This document shows positions 14,824 to 21,551 of a DNA stretch of 25,519 nt, piece after piece. Each line of letters starts with the position of its first letter. Position 1 is the first letter of the stretch. Location of the stretch: NCBI GenBank assembly GCA_002471975.1, contig DKQZ01000107.1, positions 1-25,519 on the forward strand. Reading direction: 5' to 3'. Source of the DNA: Dialister sp. UBA7295. Lineage in GTDB: Bacteria > Bacillota > Negativicutes > Veillonellales > Dialisteraceae. A program made the position numbers and the translations under genes. A model generated the notes under the pieces. It was given only the letters and a program-made list of their open reading frames with translations. It was not told the DNA's origin and did not search any database.

Positions 14824-15840
14824 TCAGATTTCTCTTCCCACAATAGGCGCCAGCTGTTTCAGGCGGCCCATGAGATGGTCGAAGGTTTCCGGAGTAATGG
14901 ATTCTGCCCCGTCACACCAGGCGTGTTCCGGATCGTTATGAACTTCACACATGATGCCATCAGCTCCTGCCGCAATGGCAGCCATGGCCATGGATTCTAC
15001 CATCCACCGACGTCCTGTAGCATGGCTCGGGTCGACAATGACAGGGAGATGACTCATCCGTTTGACAGCAGCAACGGCGGAGAGGTCCAATGTATTTCTT
15101 GTAGCTTTTTCGAAGGTTCGAATGCCTCTTTCGCAGAGGATGACGTTATGATTTCCTTCGGACATGATGTATTCGGCGCTCATGAGCCATTCTTCGATGG
15201 TGGCCGACATGCCGCGCTTTAAGAGGACCGGCACATTGAGACGGCCCACGGCTTTCAGAAGGTCGAAATTCTGCATATTTCTCGCACCGATCTGGATGAG
15301 GTCCACTTTCTTTTCCAGGAAGGTCCCGATTTTATCGGCGCTCATGAGCTCGGTGACTACGGGAAGGTCCACATTTCTGGCAGCGGAAATGAGCATATCC
15401 AGTCCTTTTTCACCAAGGCCCTGGAAGGAGTAGGGAGACGTTCTCGGTTTGAAAGCGCCGCCCCTCAGCATGGATGCTCCCGAAGCTTTGACGGCTTTGG
15501 AAATAATGGCCATCTGCGCCGGCGTTTCAATCGAGCAGGGTCCTGCCATGACGACAAGTTTTTTGCCGCCTACTTTGACTCCGCCCACGTCGATGACCGA
15601 ATCCTGGGGATGGAAGGCGCGGCTCGCCCGTTTGTAAGGCTCCTGCACGCGCATAACCTTGTCCACCCATTCATTGGAGAGGAAATCTCTCTCGTCGAGG
15701 CCCGACGTATCGCCTACAAGGCCAAGCACCACCTTGCTGGAACCTTTGGAATGGTCTACCTGGAAACCTTTCTCCTTCAGTTCCGCTTCCAGATTTTCGA
15801 TTTCAATGAGCGGTGCGTTCTGTTTCATAACAATAATCAT
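14824..15840 (-). CDS. aroF: DAHP synthase with N-terminal ferredoxin-like regulatory domain
   Basis: Condenses PEP and erythrose 4-phosphate into DAHP, the entry to the shikimate pathway. The 338-residue protein looks very like the Thermotoga maritima type I-beta enzyme: a ferredoxin-like domain (1-72, starting MIIVMK) and a TIM barrel (77-338) with AGPCSIE (metal ligand C102), RGGAFKPRTSPYSFQG, QIGARNMQNF, LLKRG, LCERGIRTFE, VDPSHATGRR (H273), E299 and D310. In Thermotoga the small domain confers Tyr/Phe feedback inhibition, so the same is inferred here. I start at 15840 because AGAGGAGG lies 7 nt upstream; a longer frame to 15888 has no site. It follows an attenuator. Confidence 0.95.
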   Translation of the reverse strand: MIIVMKQNAPLIEIENLEAELKEKGFQVDHSKGSSKVVLGLVGDTSGLDERDFLSNEWVDKVMRVQEPYKRASRAFHPQDSVIDVGGVKVGGKKLVVMAGPCSIETPAQMAIISKAVKASGASMLRGGAFKPRTSPYSFQGLGEKGLDMLISAARNVDLPVVTELMSADKIGTFLEKKVDLIQIGARNMQNFDLLKAVGRLNVPVLLKRGMSATIEEWLMSAEYIMSEGNHNVILCERGIRTFEKATRNTLDLSAVAAVKRMSHLPVIVDPSHATGRRWMVESMAMAAIAAGADGIMCEVHNDPEHAWCDGAESITPETFDHLMGRLKQLAPIVGREI

Positions 15841-15965
15841 AATAGTCCTCCTCTGCCTTTCGGCTTCTGCATTTGGCTTTTCCCTCATGACCCTTTCTTC
15901 AAAACCATTCTACACTGTCATGACTGAATTCCGGGAAAAGTAAAGAAATATTTCCTTCTAATCTC

Positions 15966-16002
15966 TAAAAAAATAAGGACAGGCTCGCCGGAGTCTGTCC
16001 TT
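15966..16002 (-). terminator. Attenuator terminator of the aro leader
   Basis: Minus strand: AAGGACAG (15995-16002) pairs with CTGTCCTT (15975-15982). An inner CTC/GAG pair encloses a CGGC loop, and the stem is followed by a run of seven T (15967-15973). It lies between the leader peptide stop and aroF. Its 5' half (15987-15996) can instead pair with 16031-16039 inside the leader gene: nine pairs with one bulged base. Confidence 0.85.
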
Positions 16003-16016
16003 TTTAGAATCCTTAC

Positions 16017-16118
16017 TTAGAAAGATTCCGAGACCCGGCAGCGCACGTCAAAATAACCATAGCCATAATAGCTATAGGTAAAGGCTGCGTATGCTTTTAC
16101 AAAAGCTGCCTGTCTCAT
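16017..16118 (-). CDS. Tyr/Phe-rich leader peptide controlling aroF
   Basis: A 33-residue peptide that begins MRQAAFVKAYAAF. It contains six tyrosines (10, 15, 17, 18, 20, 22) and four phenylalanines (6, 13, 23, 33), ten aromatic residues out of 33, with five Tyr in the eight codons 15-22. GGAAAG lies about 8 nt before its ATG. It sits between a good promoter and a terminator hairpin, the classic attenuation layout. If Tyr-tRNA or Phe-tRNA is short, a ribosome held at codons 15-23 leaves codons 27-30 free to pair with the terminator's 5' half and transcription continues; otherwise the terminator forms. The sequence arrangement is seen; control by charged tRNA is inferred from trp/phe attenuators. 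Confidence 0.88.
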   Translation of the reverse strand: MRQAAFVKAYAAFTYSYYGYGYFDVRCRVSESF

Positions 16119-16150
16119 GATAGTCTTTCCTTTCGTTAGAAGTTATTCTC

Positions 16151-16180
16151 AGTATAGCCACCTGTGCGGGAATTTGTCAA
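16151..16180 (-). promoter_or_regulatory. Promoter of the aro leader and aroF
   Basis: Minus-strand TTGACA (16175-16180), 18-bp spacer, TATACT (16151-16156). The leader ATG begins about 32 nt downstream of the -10. A perfect -35 suggests strong initiation, with control left mostly to attenuation. Confidence 0.8.
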
Positions 16181-16197
16181 GAGTCATTCCTGATAAT

Positions 16198-16267
16198 CGT
16201 GATCCGTGGCCCGTGATCCGTGGAGCGTGCAGGTTGGCGCCTTGAAATTTATATGGGCGCCCTTTTT
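16198..16267 (+). repeat. Tandem-array/hairpin element K (7-bp period, terminator-like)
   Basis: Five contiguous 7-mers CGTGRNN at 16198, 16205, 16212, 16219 and 16226, junction GGTT, stem GGCGCC/GGCGCC (16236-16241 with 16256-16261), then CTTTTTA. The array is the reverse complement of the CACGRNN array at 8041-8075. It sits back to back with the aro promoter. Confidence 0.75.
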
Positions 16268-16377
16268 ATATTTTATTTTTCGTCTTCCATAGCTTCTAAT
16301 CGAGAATATCGAGTCTCATTTGAGGGAAACCGGAAAGTGGAGATAAAAAATAAGGCCAATAGATCTTAAAAGTATGG

Positions 16378-16487
16378 TATAATGGTCATAGAAAAGAGGC
16401 AGCCGATTCATTCCGTGGCCGCGGAATGGCTTCCTCTGTTCTCGATTGAAGTTGAAGAGAGCCTCCTAAGCCTTTGGAAGGCTTTTT
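16378..16487 (+). ncRNA. Antisense RNA antitoxin, copy 2 (with promoter)
   Basis: An extended -10 TGG-TATAAT (TATAAT at 16378-16383) predicts a start near 16390. A terminator AAGCCTT/AAGGCTT with 3-nt loop (16468-16484) plus Ts ends the RNA near 16487, about 98 nt. It faces the toxin gene on the other strand and ends 17 nt short of its stop, the same geometry as copy 1. Confidence 0.65.
16392..16438 (-). terminator. Toxin mRNA 3' hairpin and terminator, copy 2
   Basis: On the minus strand GAGGAAGCC pairs with GGCTGCCTC, with an inner ATTCCG/CGGAAT stem, followed by TTTTCT. The 3' arm (complement of 16396-16407) can also pair over 12 nt with the 5' end of the toxin mRNA (complement of 16613-16624). 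Confidence 0.6.
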
Positions 16488-16504
16488 TCAATGCCTGAAA
16501 CGAA

Positions 16505-16579
16505 TTACTTGTTTCTCATGATGTATGCTATCAGCGAACCGAATGCAATCATCAGTGATAAAGCTTCGTAAATGCTCAT
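16505..16579 (-). CDS. Small hydrophobic holin-like type I toxin, copy 2
   Basis: A 24-residue peptide identical to copy 1 except Tyr for Ile at residue 19 and Arg for Lys at residue 22, ending YIMRNK. It has one predicted membrane segment and a basic tail. The AAGGGGGTG Shine-Dalgarno lies in a small CCC/GGG hairpin (16589-16598), as in copy 1. DNA outside the coding frame is conserved mainly at the promoters, the ribosome site and the terminators, which argues that mRNA, peptide and antisense RNA form one functional unit. It resembles Firmicutes holin-like type I toxins; toxicity is inferred, not shown. Confidence 0.75.
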   Translation of the reverse strand: MSIYEALSLMIAFGSLIAYIMRNK

Positions 16580-16630
16580 AGCATCACCCCCTTACGGGAG
16601 AGAAAAAGCCTGATCGACTGCCTCGGGAAA

Positions 16631-16659
16631 ATTATACTATATGTTCGGGGAATAATCTA
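16631..16659 (-). promoter_or_regulatory. Promoter of toxin mRNA, copy 2
   Basis: Minus-strand TAGATT (16654-16659), 17-bp spacer containing the conserved CGAACATAT, TATAAT (16631-16636). The predicted start at 16624 is again the first G of GAGGCAGTCGAT. Confidence 0.65.
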
Positions 16660-16777
16660 TTGGATTTTCAAGTTAAAGCTTTTCCCTTTTTCTATTCTGA
16701 TATAAAAACATGCTTTTCTGACCATAAAAAGCAAAACGACTACAAAAATGTGATTTTGAAAATGATTTTTTGAACTG

Positions 16778-16792
16778 TTGCAAAATTTGCAA
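16778..16792. promoter_or_regulatory. Inverted repeat upstream of the 101-residue gene
   Basis: TTGCAAA-A-TTTGCAA, a perfect 7-bp inverted repeat about 65 nt before the next start codon and directly before a TTGAC -35-like motif (16796-16800). It could be an operator; no matching regulator is seen nearby. Confidence 0.3.
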
Positions 16793-16856
16793 TAGTTGAC
16801 TTTCCTTAAACCAAATGGCTCAAATCATTTCTCGTCTCGGGTGAAGTGAGGTATAC

Positions 16857-17162
16857 ATGAAAGGTAACTCCATAAACGAATTTATAAATGATATCCTGAC
16901 TATAGGCGGGCCTGAAAAAGAATTTGTATTCAGAAATAAATTTTATTTTCTGGAGGCCCTGGCTGCTGAAGGAACCCATTCACTTGATTTGCATATGGAT
17001 GAATATGACAATACGAACCCAAAAGATAAAATTTATCTGACCACCTGGCACTTCCGGGGAAATACACAAAGGGAATGCCTGGAAAAATTTGAGCATGCCC
17101 CTCTCTTTAACGGAATGACCATTGATCAGGCAGAACGGGAAATAGAAGTCCTTTTCGGATAA
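16857..17162 (+). CDS. Small acidic cytoplasmic protein of unknown function
   Basis: A 101-residue soluble protein I do not recognise. It is acidic (EKEF, DLHMDEYDN, QAEREIEVLFG), with no signal peptide, membrane segment or cysteine cluster. Segments such as KIYLTTWHFRGNTQRECLEKF look like mixed alpha/beta structure. GAGG lies 5 nt before the ATG, the frame is intact, and it ends just before a strong bidirectional terminator shared with rtcB, so it is very probably a real single gene. An inverted repeat TTGCAAA-A-TTTGCAA sits upstream. The location next to a toxin-antitoxin locus may be chance. Confidence 0.75.
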   Translation: MKGNSINEFINDILTIGGPEKEFVFRNKFYFLEALAAEGTHSLDLHMDEYDNTNPKDKIYLTTWHFRGNTQRECLEKFEHAPLFNGMTIDQAEREIEVLFG

Positions 17163-17182
17163 GTCTCCCTTTGGGGAAATAT

Positions 17183-17225
17183 AAAAGCAGTCGGTTTCAC
17201 ATAGCAGTGAAACCGGCTGCTTTTT
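17183..17225. terminator. Bidirectional terminator between the 101-residue gene and rtcB
   Basis: An 18-bp stem (17183-17200 with 17207-17224) with one wobble pair and a 6-nt loop, A-rich on the left and T-rich on the right, so it can serve both converging genes. Confidence 0.85.
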
Positions 17226-17237
17226 ACTTTAGAGAAT

Positions 17238-18443
17238 TTATTCTTCTCCGGCCTTGAAGTTATAGACCGGTTTCATGATTTCCAATACTTCTGCTGTTTC
17301 GTCCAGCACGGAGAGGATGTCGTCCATGGATTTATAAGCCATAGGCGCTTCATCGAGGGTTCCCTGATTGACGGAAGTGGTATAGATGCCTTCCATCTCT
17401 TTTTGATATTCCTCTACCGTCAGAGTTTTCTTTGCCTGCATTCTGGACATGAGGCGTCCGGCTCCGTGAGGCGCGGAGTTGTTCCATTCGGGATTGCCTT
17501 TGCCTGTGGCAAGGATACTGCCATCTCTCATATTGATGGGGATGAGCACTTTTTCTCCCCGATGGGCAGCGATAGCCCCTTTTCGGAGAATCCGTTCATC
17601 CACGTCGATATAGTTATGAATGGTATGGAAAGCTTCTCCTGCCGTAAGGCCGGTCTTTTCGAGGAGGACTTTGGCCATGGTTTCCCTGTTCAGTCTGGCA
17701 AAAAGCTGGCAGATAGCCACATCGTGAAGGTACATGTCCAGATATTTCCCGGATAGATAGCAGAGGTCTTCCGGGATGTCCACTTTTTTCTCCTCTGCGC
17801 GGAGAACCTGAATCTCACGCTGGATGTCTTTTTCCCGTCCTTCCGCCTTGCATCTGGCAATGATTTCTCCCATTTTTTCCTTGAAAAGCCCCTGACGGGC
17901 AATGAGTTCCACAGCCTTTCTCTGATAGAGCTCCGCCACCTGCTTTCCCAGATTGCGGCTGCCGGAGTGAATCACAAGGACATGGCCGCCCTTTTTCTTT
18001 TCTTCGATTTCAATGAAATGATTGCCCCCACCCAGGGTTCCCAGACTGCAGCCGATGCGATCTATTTTTCTAAGCTTTTCATAACAGAAAAGCCGGGTTA
18101 AATCAAAATCCATCTGCTTTCCGTCCCACACATTAAAGCCGGAAGGCACAAAGTGAGCCGCTTCATCAAATTTTCTATAATCTATAAGCTGGTTTCCCAG
18201 ATCTACCGTATACATACCGCAGCCCAGGTCTACACCTACAATGTTTGGTACAGCTTTATCAATGATGGTCATCGTAGTTCCGATGGTGCAGCCCTTTCCG
18301 AAATGTACGTCCGGCATGATGCGGACCTTGCTTCCTTTCGTCACATCATAGCTGCACATGCGCTGAATCTGTTCCCTGGCTTTCGGGTCTATCGTTTTTG
18401 CATAGGAAATGGCCGTCGTTACGGTCCCTTTGATTTCTTCCAT
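17238..18443 (-). CDS. rtcB: RNA-splicing ligase RtcB
   Basis: GTP- and Mn-dependent ligase joining RNA 2',3'-cyclic phosphate (or 3'-phosphate) to 5'-OH ends, used in RNA repair. The 401-residue protein has the family landmarks: MPDVHFGKG (44-51), GVDLGCGM with D72/C75, GGGNHFIE with H142, HSGSRNLG with H159, HNYID with H276, and APHGAGRLMSR with the guanylylated histidine H326. It is shorter than the ~480-residue archaeal/E. coli form, matching the compact bacterial subgroup. AGAGGTGA lies 6 nt before the ATG. No rtcA, archease or RtcR is nearby; it is monocistronic and divergent from the DUF4160 gene. Confidence 0.93.
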   Translation of the reverse strand: MEEIKGTVTTAISYAKTIDPKAREQIQRMCSYDVTKGSKVRIMPDVHFGKGCTIGTTMTIIDKAVPNIVGVDLGCGMYTVDLGNQLIDYRKFDEAAHFVPSGFNVWDGKQMDFDLTRLFCYEKLRKIDRIGCSLGTLGGGNHFIEIEEKKKGGHVLVIHSGSRNLGKQVAELYQRKAVELIARQGLFKEKMGEIIARCKAEGREKDIQREIQVLRAEEKKVDIPEDLCYLSGKYLDMYLHDVAICQLFARLNRETMAKVLLEKTGLTAGEAFHTIHNYIDVDERILRKGAIAAHRGEKVLIPINMRDGSILATGKGNPEWNNSAPHGAGRLMSRMQAKKTLTVEEYQKEMEGIYTTSVNQGTLDEAPMAYKSMDDILSVLDETAEVLEIMKPVYNFKAGEE

Positions 18444-18596
18444 AATTTCACCTCTTTGCTATTTCTAATATTACTATATTATTGACAATGAAACTACTAA
18501 CTGTAAGAACTTGTAAACTTTTCGGATGTGAAGATTTTACCATTCGCTGCATTTCTGAAAAATATTTATTCTAAGAAACTGCTTCTTCCAAAATGG

Positions 18597-18602
18597 TATA
18601 AT
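18597..18602 (+). promoter_or_regulatory. Extended -10 promoter of the DUF4160-DUF2442 pair
   Basis: TGG-TATAAT, with TATAAT at 18597-18602 and no clear -35. Transcription would start about 14 nt before the ATG, a very short leader holding only AGGAGGG. Confidence 0.55.
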
Positions 18603-18622
18603 ACAGAAAAGGAGGGATTAAA

Positions 18623-18889
18623 ATGCCTGAAATTAGCGAGTTTTTCGGAATTCATATTACGATTAATTACAGTGATCATAATCCGCCGCATATTCATGCA
18701 GCTTATGGCGGATATCGTGCCCTGATTGATATACAGAATCAGGTCGCATTCAAGGGCTTCCTCCCCGGAAAACAATTGAAACTCGTTCTGGCATGGTGTG
18801 TCCTGCATGAGGCGGAATTGATGGAGAACTGGAATCTTGTCCGTTCCGGACAAAAGCCAAGAAAGATTTCTCCACTGGTAAAGGGGTGA
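18623..18889 (+). CDS. DUF4160 family protein
   Basis: An 88-residue protein matching my memory of the DUF4160 pattern: MPEISEFFGIHI at the start, DHNPPHIHAAYGGYRA in the middle, and a C-terminal helix with LAWCVLHEAELMENW. The conserved His/Asp/Asn cluster NPPHIHA looks like a possible metal or catalytic site, but no function is established to my knowledge. AGGAGGG lies 7 nt before the ATG. It is followed after 5 nt by a DUF2442 gene; this pair is common in bacteria and is sometimes annotated as toxin-antitoxin-like, which remains a guess. Confidence 0.85.
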   Translation: MPEISEFFGIHITINYSDHNPPHIHAAYGGYRALIDIQNQVAFKGFLPGKQLKLVLAWCVLHEAELMENWNLVRSGQKPRKISPLVKG

Positions 18890-18894
18890 CAGCC

Positions 18895-19227
18895 ATGATT
18901 TCCGAATACATTCCCCAGGTCGTACAGGTCCTTGCGGGGAAGGAATACCAGGTATATGCCTGGTTCGATGATGGCAGTGTCCATCTCTATGATATGTCCC
19001 CCCTGCTGAAACCGGGCACTGTATTTGAGCCGCTGCTCGATAAAGTCCTGTTCCGCAAATCACTGACCGTCATGAACGATACACTGGCTTTTGATCTTAC
19101 AGGAAACCGCGATCCCTATGATGTCATAGATATAGCGCCGGAAGAAATATACAGTGCAAAAGCTGTAAAAGATCCCCTTGAGGGTATTGCATGGAGCAAA
19201 ATAAATTTCTCTTCTCGCCAGAATTAA
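18895..19227 (+). CDS. DUF2442 family protein
   Basis: A 110-residue protein resembling DUF2442: it opens with PQVVQVLAGKEYQVYAWFDDGSVHLYDMSPLL and later has FRKSLTVMNDTLAFDLTGNRDPYDVIDIAPEEIY, the usual strand order. The frame can start at GTG 18886, overlapping the upstream stop, but AGGGG at 18882-18886 is correctly spaced for ATG 18895. In an operon with the DUF4160 gene and ends before a strong terminator. Role unknown; members are often called DNA- or partner-binding antidotes without direct proof here. Confidence 0.8.
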   Translation: MISEYIPQVVQVLAGKEYQVYAWFDDGSVHLYDMSPLLKPGTVFEPLLDKVLFRKSLTVMNDTLAFDLTGNRDPYDVIDIAPEEIYSAKAVKDPLEGIAWSKINFSSRQN

Positions 19228-19233
19228 ATCACT

Positions 19234-19275
19234 AAAAGAGGCAAACTTTGCAGAATCAAAGTTTACCTCTTTTTC
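19234..19275 (+). terminator. Terminator after the DUF2442 gene
   Basis: AAAAGAGGCAAACTTTG (19234-19250) pairs with CAAAGTTTACCTCTTTT (19257-19273) with one mismatch and a 6-nt loop, and is followed by more T. Confidence 0.85.
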
Positions 19276-19294
19276 TATTCATTATCTGCATATA

Positions 19295-19379
19295 AAAATG
19301 GCGCCCCCTATTTCCAAAAGGGCGCCACCTTCACGAAGAACGAATCACGAATCACGGGCCACGGGCCACGGATCACGAA
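19295..19379 (-). repeat. Tandem-array/hairpin element M (7-bp period), past the permease gene
   Basis: Seven contiguous 7-mers from 19331 to 19379, mostly YCACGRR, the longest array of this type in the window. On the minus strand it begins 36 nt after the permease stop and leads into stem TGGCGCCC/GGGCGCCA (19299-19306 with 19320-19327) followed by TTTTTA. Likely terminator of the ABC operon. Confidence 0.75.
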
Positions 19380-19415
19380 CAGCTCAAGTGTCTCTCATCG
19401 AAGTTACGCAAAATG

Positions 19416-20594
19416 TCACAAATACTCCGACACATCTTTCTTCCCTACCATGACAGCCGGGACGAGTCCTGCGATCATTCCTATGATGGTTATGACCGGA
19501 ATGATGAGGAATCCCCGCCAGTCGGGAGTGGTCACCATAGTAATGGCTGCTCCGCCGGAAACCGCTTTGGCTGCTCCCAGAGTGGCTCCGTAGGCACAAA
19601 GCCAGCCGACCAGGCTTCCTGCGAAGAGGAGCATGCCTTCTTCGGCGAGGAGAAGTTTACGGATATCCCCTTTTCCTGCGCCCAGGGCTTCGAGGAGGGC
19701 GAGTTCTTTCATTCGTCCCAGGCCGCTCCAGTACATGACAAGAAGGGTAATTAAGAGGGAAATACCGAGCATGGAGGAAATGAGGATTTTCCAGAAGTTC
19801 TTTGTCTGGCCCACCATGGCATAGAGGGAGATGACGGACTGGGAGGGGAAGACCATCTGGACTTCTTTATTTCTCTGGTATTCGGAGAGGAGCTGCATGG
19901 CTTCTTTGTAGCCTTTGGGGACGATGAGAAGGGTGGTGACCTGACGGTCTGAGGGGTTCACCACTTCTCCGCCGTGGGCTTCCCAGACGTCTTCCATGGA
20001 AATAAAGATGGCCGTATCATAGGGGCCGCCGGTGGGTTTCAGAATCCCTGTCACTTTGAAGGGATGTTTATGTTCATGGCCTTTCGATGCCGTGCCGTGG
20101 ATGGATTTGAAAGTATCCCCCACTTTGAGGCCCGTAAGGCAGGCGGTTTCGCTTCCGATGACTGCTTCTCCGTCTGCCGCGAAGATTTTGCCCTCAGAAA
20201 GGGAAAGCCAGGGATCTTCTTTTTTGTTGGGGCGGTATTCGAAGAGGGATGGATCCGTGCCGGCAATGCGGAAACCCCGATAGTTATCCCCAAAGCCCAG
20301 GGGATAGACGGCCTGCACTTTGCCGGAAGCTTCCAGTTTTTCTTTTTCGCTCCATTTAATATTTCCCAAAGGACGGTCCCGGAGGAAGACCGTATTCAGC
20401 ACCAGCTGGTAGGCCGAGCCTTTGTCTCCCACGAGAATCGGGAATGGACTTACGGCCCGGTTAATGCCTTCATAGAGCCCTCCCGTCACCTGCAGGATAA
20501 AAACAGGAACTGCTGCAGTCAAAACGATGAGCAGAAAGAGCAGGAACTGCCGGAGGGGCCGTCTCACAAGGGATAGAAATGCCAGACGAATCAT
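19416..20594 (-). CDS. FtsX/MacB-type ABC transporter permease
   Basis: A 392-residue inner-membrane protein with the FtsX/MacB plan: one N-terminal span (17-38), a large extracytoplasmic domain (40-265), and three C-terminal spans (about 268-290, 320-342, 361-382). The cytoplasmic loop MKELALLEALGAGKGDIRKLLLAEE is the usual contact to the ATPase. A histidine-rich HEHKH (173-177) in the extracytoplasmic domain recalls metal-linked permeases such as the Vibrio zinc-regulated ZrgB; that link is tentative. Its ATG overlaps the ATPase stop by 4 nt, so both are co-translated. The substrate is not known. Confidence 0.85.
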   Translation of the reverse strand: MIRLAFLSLVRRPLRQFLLFLLIVLTAAVPVFILQVTGGLYEGINRAVSPFPILVGDKGSAYQLVLNTVFLRDRPLGNIKWSEKEKLEASGKVQAVYPLGFGDNYRGFRIAGTDPSLFEYRPNKKEDPWLSLSEGKIFAADGEAVIGSETACLTGLKVGDTFKSIHGTASKGHEHKHPFKVTGILKPTGGPYDTAIFISMEDVWEAHGGEVVNPSDRQVTTLLIVPKGYKEAMQLLSEYQRNKEVQMVFPSQSVISLYAMVGQTKNFWKILISSMLGISLLITLLVMYWSGLGRMKELALLEALGAGKGDIRKLLLAEEGMLLFAGSLVGWLCAYGATLGAAKAVSGGAAITMVTTPDWRGFLIIPVITIIGMIAGLVPAVMVGKKDVSEYL

Positions 20595-21250
20595 AAGAAG
20601 CCTCCTTCCTGCATGTCGTACCGTTTGGGAAATAAACTCATCACATGGGTATCATGGGTGGCGCAGAGAAGGTAGCAGCCCGTCCCTTTCTGATAGTCCA
20701 GAAGAATCTGCATCAGCCTCTCCCCGTTCGTCCGGTCCAGGGCTGCCGTGGGTTCATCGGCAAGTAGAAGGGACGGTTTCCTCACGATGGCCCGGAGGAA
20801 GGAAACTCTCTGCTGCTGGCCTCCCGAAAGGGTATCGGGATAGCGGCCTTCGAGACCTTTGAGGTTCACTTCTGCCAGAAGACTGGAAATTTCTTCATCC
20901 GATACGCTTTCGCCGGCAAAGGAGGCGGAGAGGCGGACGTTTTCAGCCACGGTCAGATAGGGAAGAAGGAGGGGCTTCTGGAAGACATAGCCCACCTTCT
21001 TCGCACGAAAAGCGCAGCGTTTTTCTTTCGGAAGAGAAGTAATGACTTCCTTTCCCACCCGGATTTCACCCGTAGTGGGCGTGAGAAGTCCCGAAAGGCA
21101 GTGAAGAAAGGTGGTCTTCCCCGTGCCTGAGGGGCCCGTGATGCAGGTGAGCCCCCTCTCTTCCAGAGTAAAGGAAGGGACTGAAAGAGCCGTGAGTGTG
21201 GACCCTTTGCCGTCGGGGAATTTGACGGTGAGGTCGGTGATTTGGATCAT
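20591..21250 (-). CDS. ABC transporter ATP-binding protein (LolD/MacB type)
   Basis: The 219-residue ATPase partner of the following permease. It has the Walker A GPSGTGKTT, Q-loop VFQKPLLLPYLTVAENV, signature LSGGQQQR, Walker B LLLADEPT and the switch histidine in ATHDTHV, and nothing else, as in the LolD/FtsE/MacB type VII group. AAGGA lies 8 nt before the ATG. The start of the transcript probably lies in the 60 nt upstream, between the gene and element N. Two-gene operon with a 4-nt overlap. Confidence 0.93.
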   Translation of the reverse strand: MIQITDLTVKFPDGKGSTLTALSVPSFTLEERGLTCITGPSGTGKTTFLHCLSGLLTPTTGEIRVGKEVITSLPKEKRCAFRAKKVGYVFQKPLLLPYLTVAENVRLSASFAGESVSDEEISSLLAEVNLKGLEGRYPDTLSGGQQQRVSFLRAIVRKPSLLLADEPTAALDRTNGERLMQILLDYQKGTGCYLLCATHDTHVMSLFPKRYDMQEGGFL

Positions 21251-21309
21251 ATCTTTTTCCTTGTGAAATACTTGATTTTGAAAGGATAACTATAGGGTGA
21301 ATGGCTTTT

Positions 21310-21376
21310 GTGTCGGGAGTATCGGGGGTGTCAGGGATGGTTCGGGGGTGTCGAGATGGTGGCGCCCTTCGGGCGC
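21310..21376 (+). repeat. Tandem-array/hairpin element N (9-bp period)
   Basis: Units of TGTCGGGNG type, mainly 9 bp with one 11-bp interruption (ATGGTTCGGGG), from 21310, then GATGGT and stem GCGCCC/GGGCGC (21362-21367 with 21371-21376). The array is the reverse complement of the CCCGANNNN arrays at 522-566 and 22075-22119. Confidence 0.65.
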
Positions 21377-21464
21377 AAGTTTTGGATTTTGCCTTAGGCT
21401 CTCATCTGCGACAGGGGAGATTGTTCACGGTTATGAAAGGGGAACTGCAGGCGGAATGACTTTT

Positions 21465-21551
21465 GGGTCGGGGTTGTCGGGATTGTCGGGGATGGTTCGG
21501 GATTGTCGGGGATGGTTCGGGATTGTCGGGATGGTGGCGCCCTTTGGGCGC
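21465..21551 (+). repeat. Tandem-array/hairpin element O (9/11-bp period)
   Basis: Array of TGTCGGGRN units mixed with TGGTTCGGGAT, including a visible 20-bp doublet, then GGATGGT, stem GCGCCC/GGGCGC (21537-21542 with 21546-21551) and GTTTTTG. It lies about 160 bp from element N with the same hairpin, so the two probably arose by duplication. Confidence 0.65.

Noticed and set aside
15841..16000. T-box leader for aroF
   Set aside because: No AGGGUGGNACCGCG-type T-box sequence or specifier stem; the leader peptide with Tyr codons explains the terminator better.
19331..19379. Tandem repeats considered as CRISPR
   Set aside because: Units are 7 or 9 bp, contiguous, without spacers, and no cas gene is in the window.
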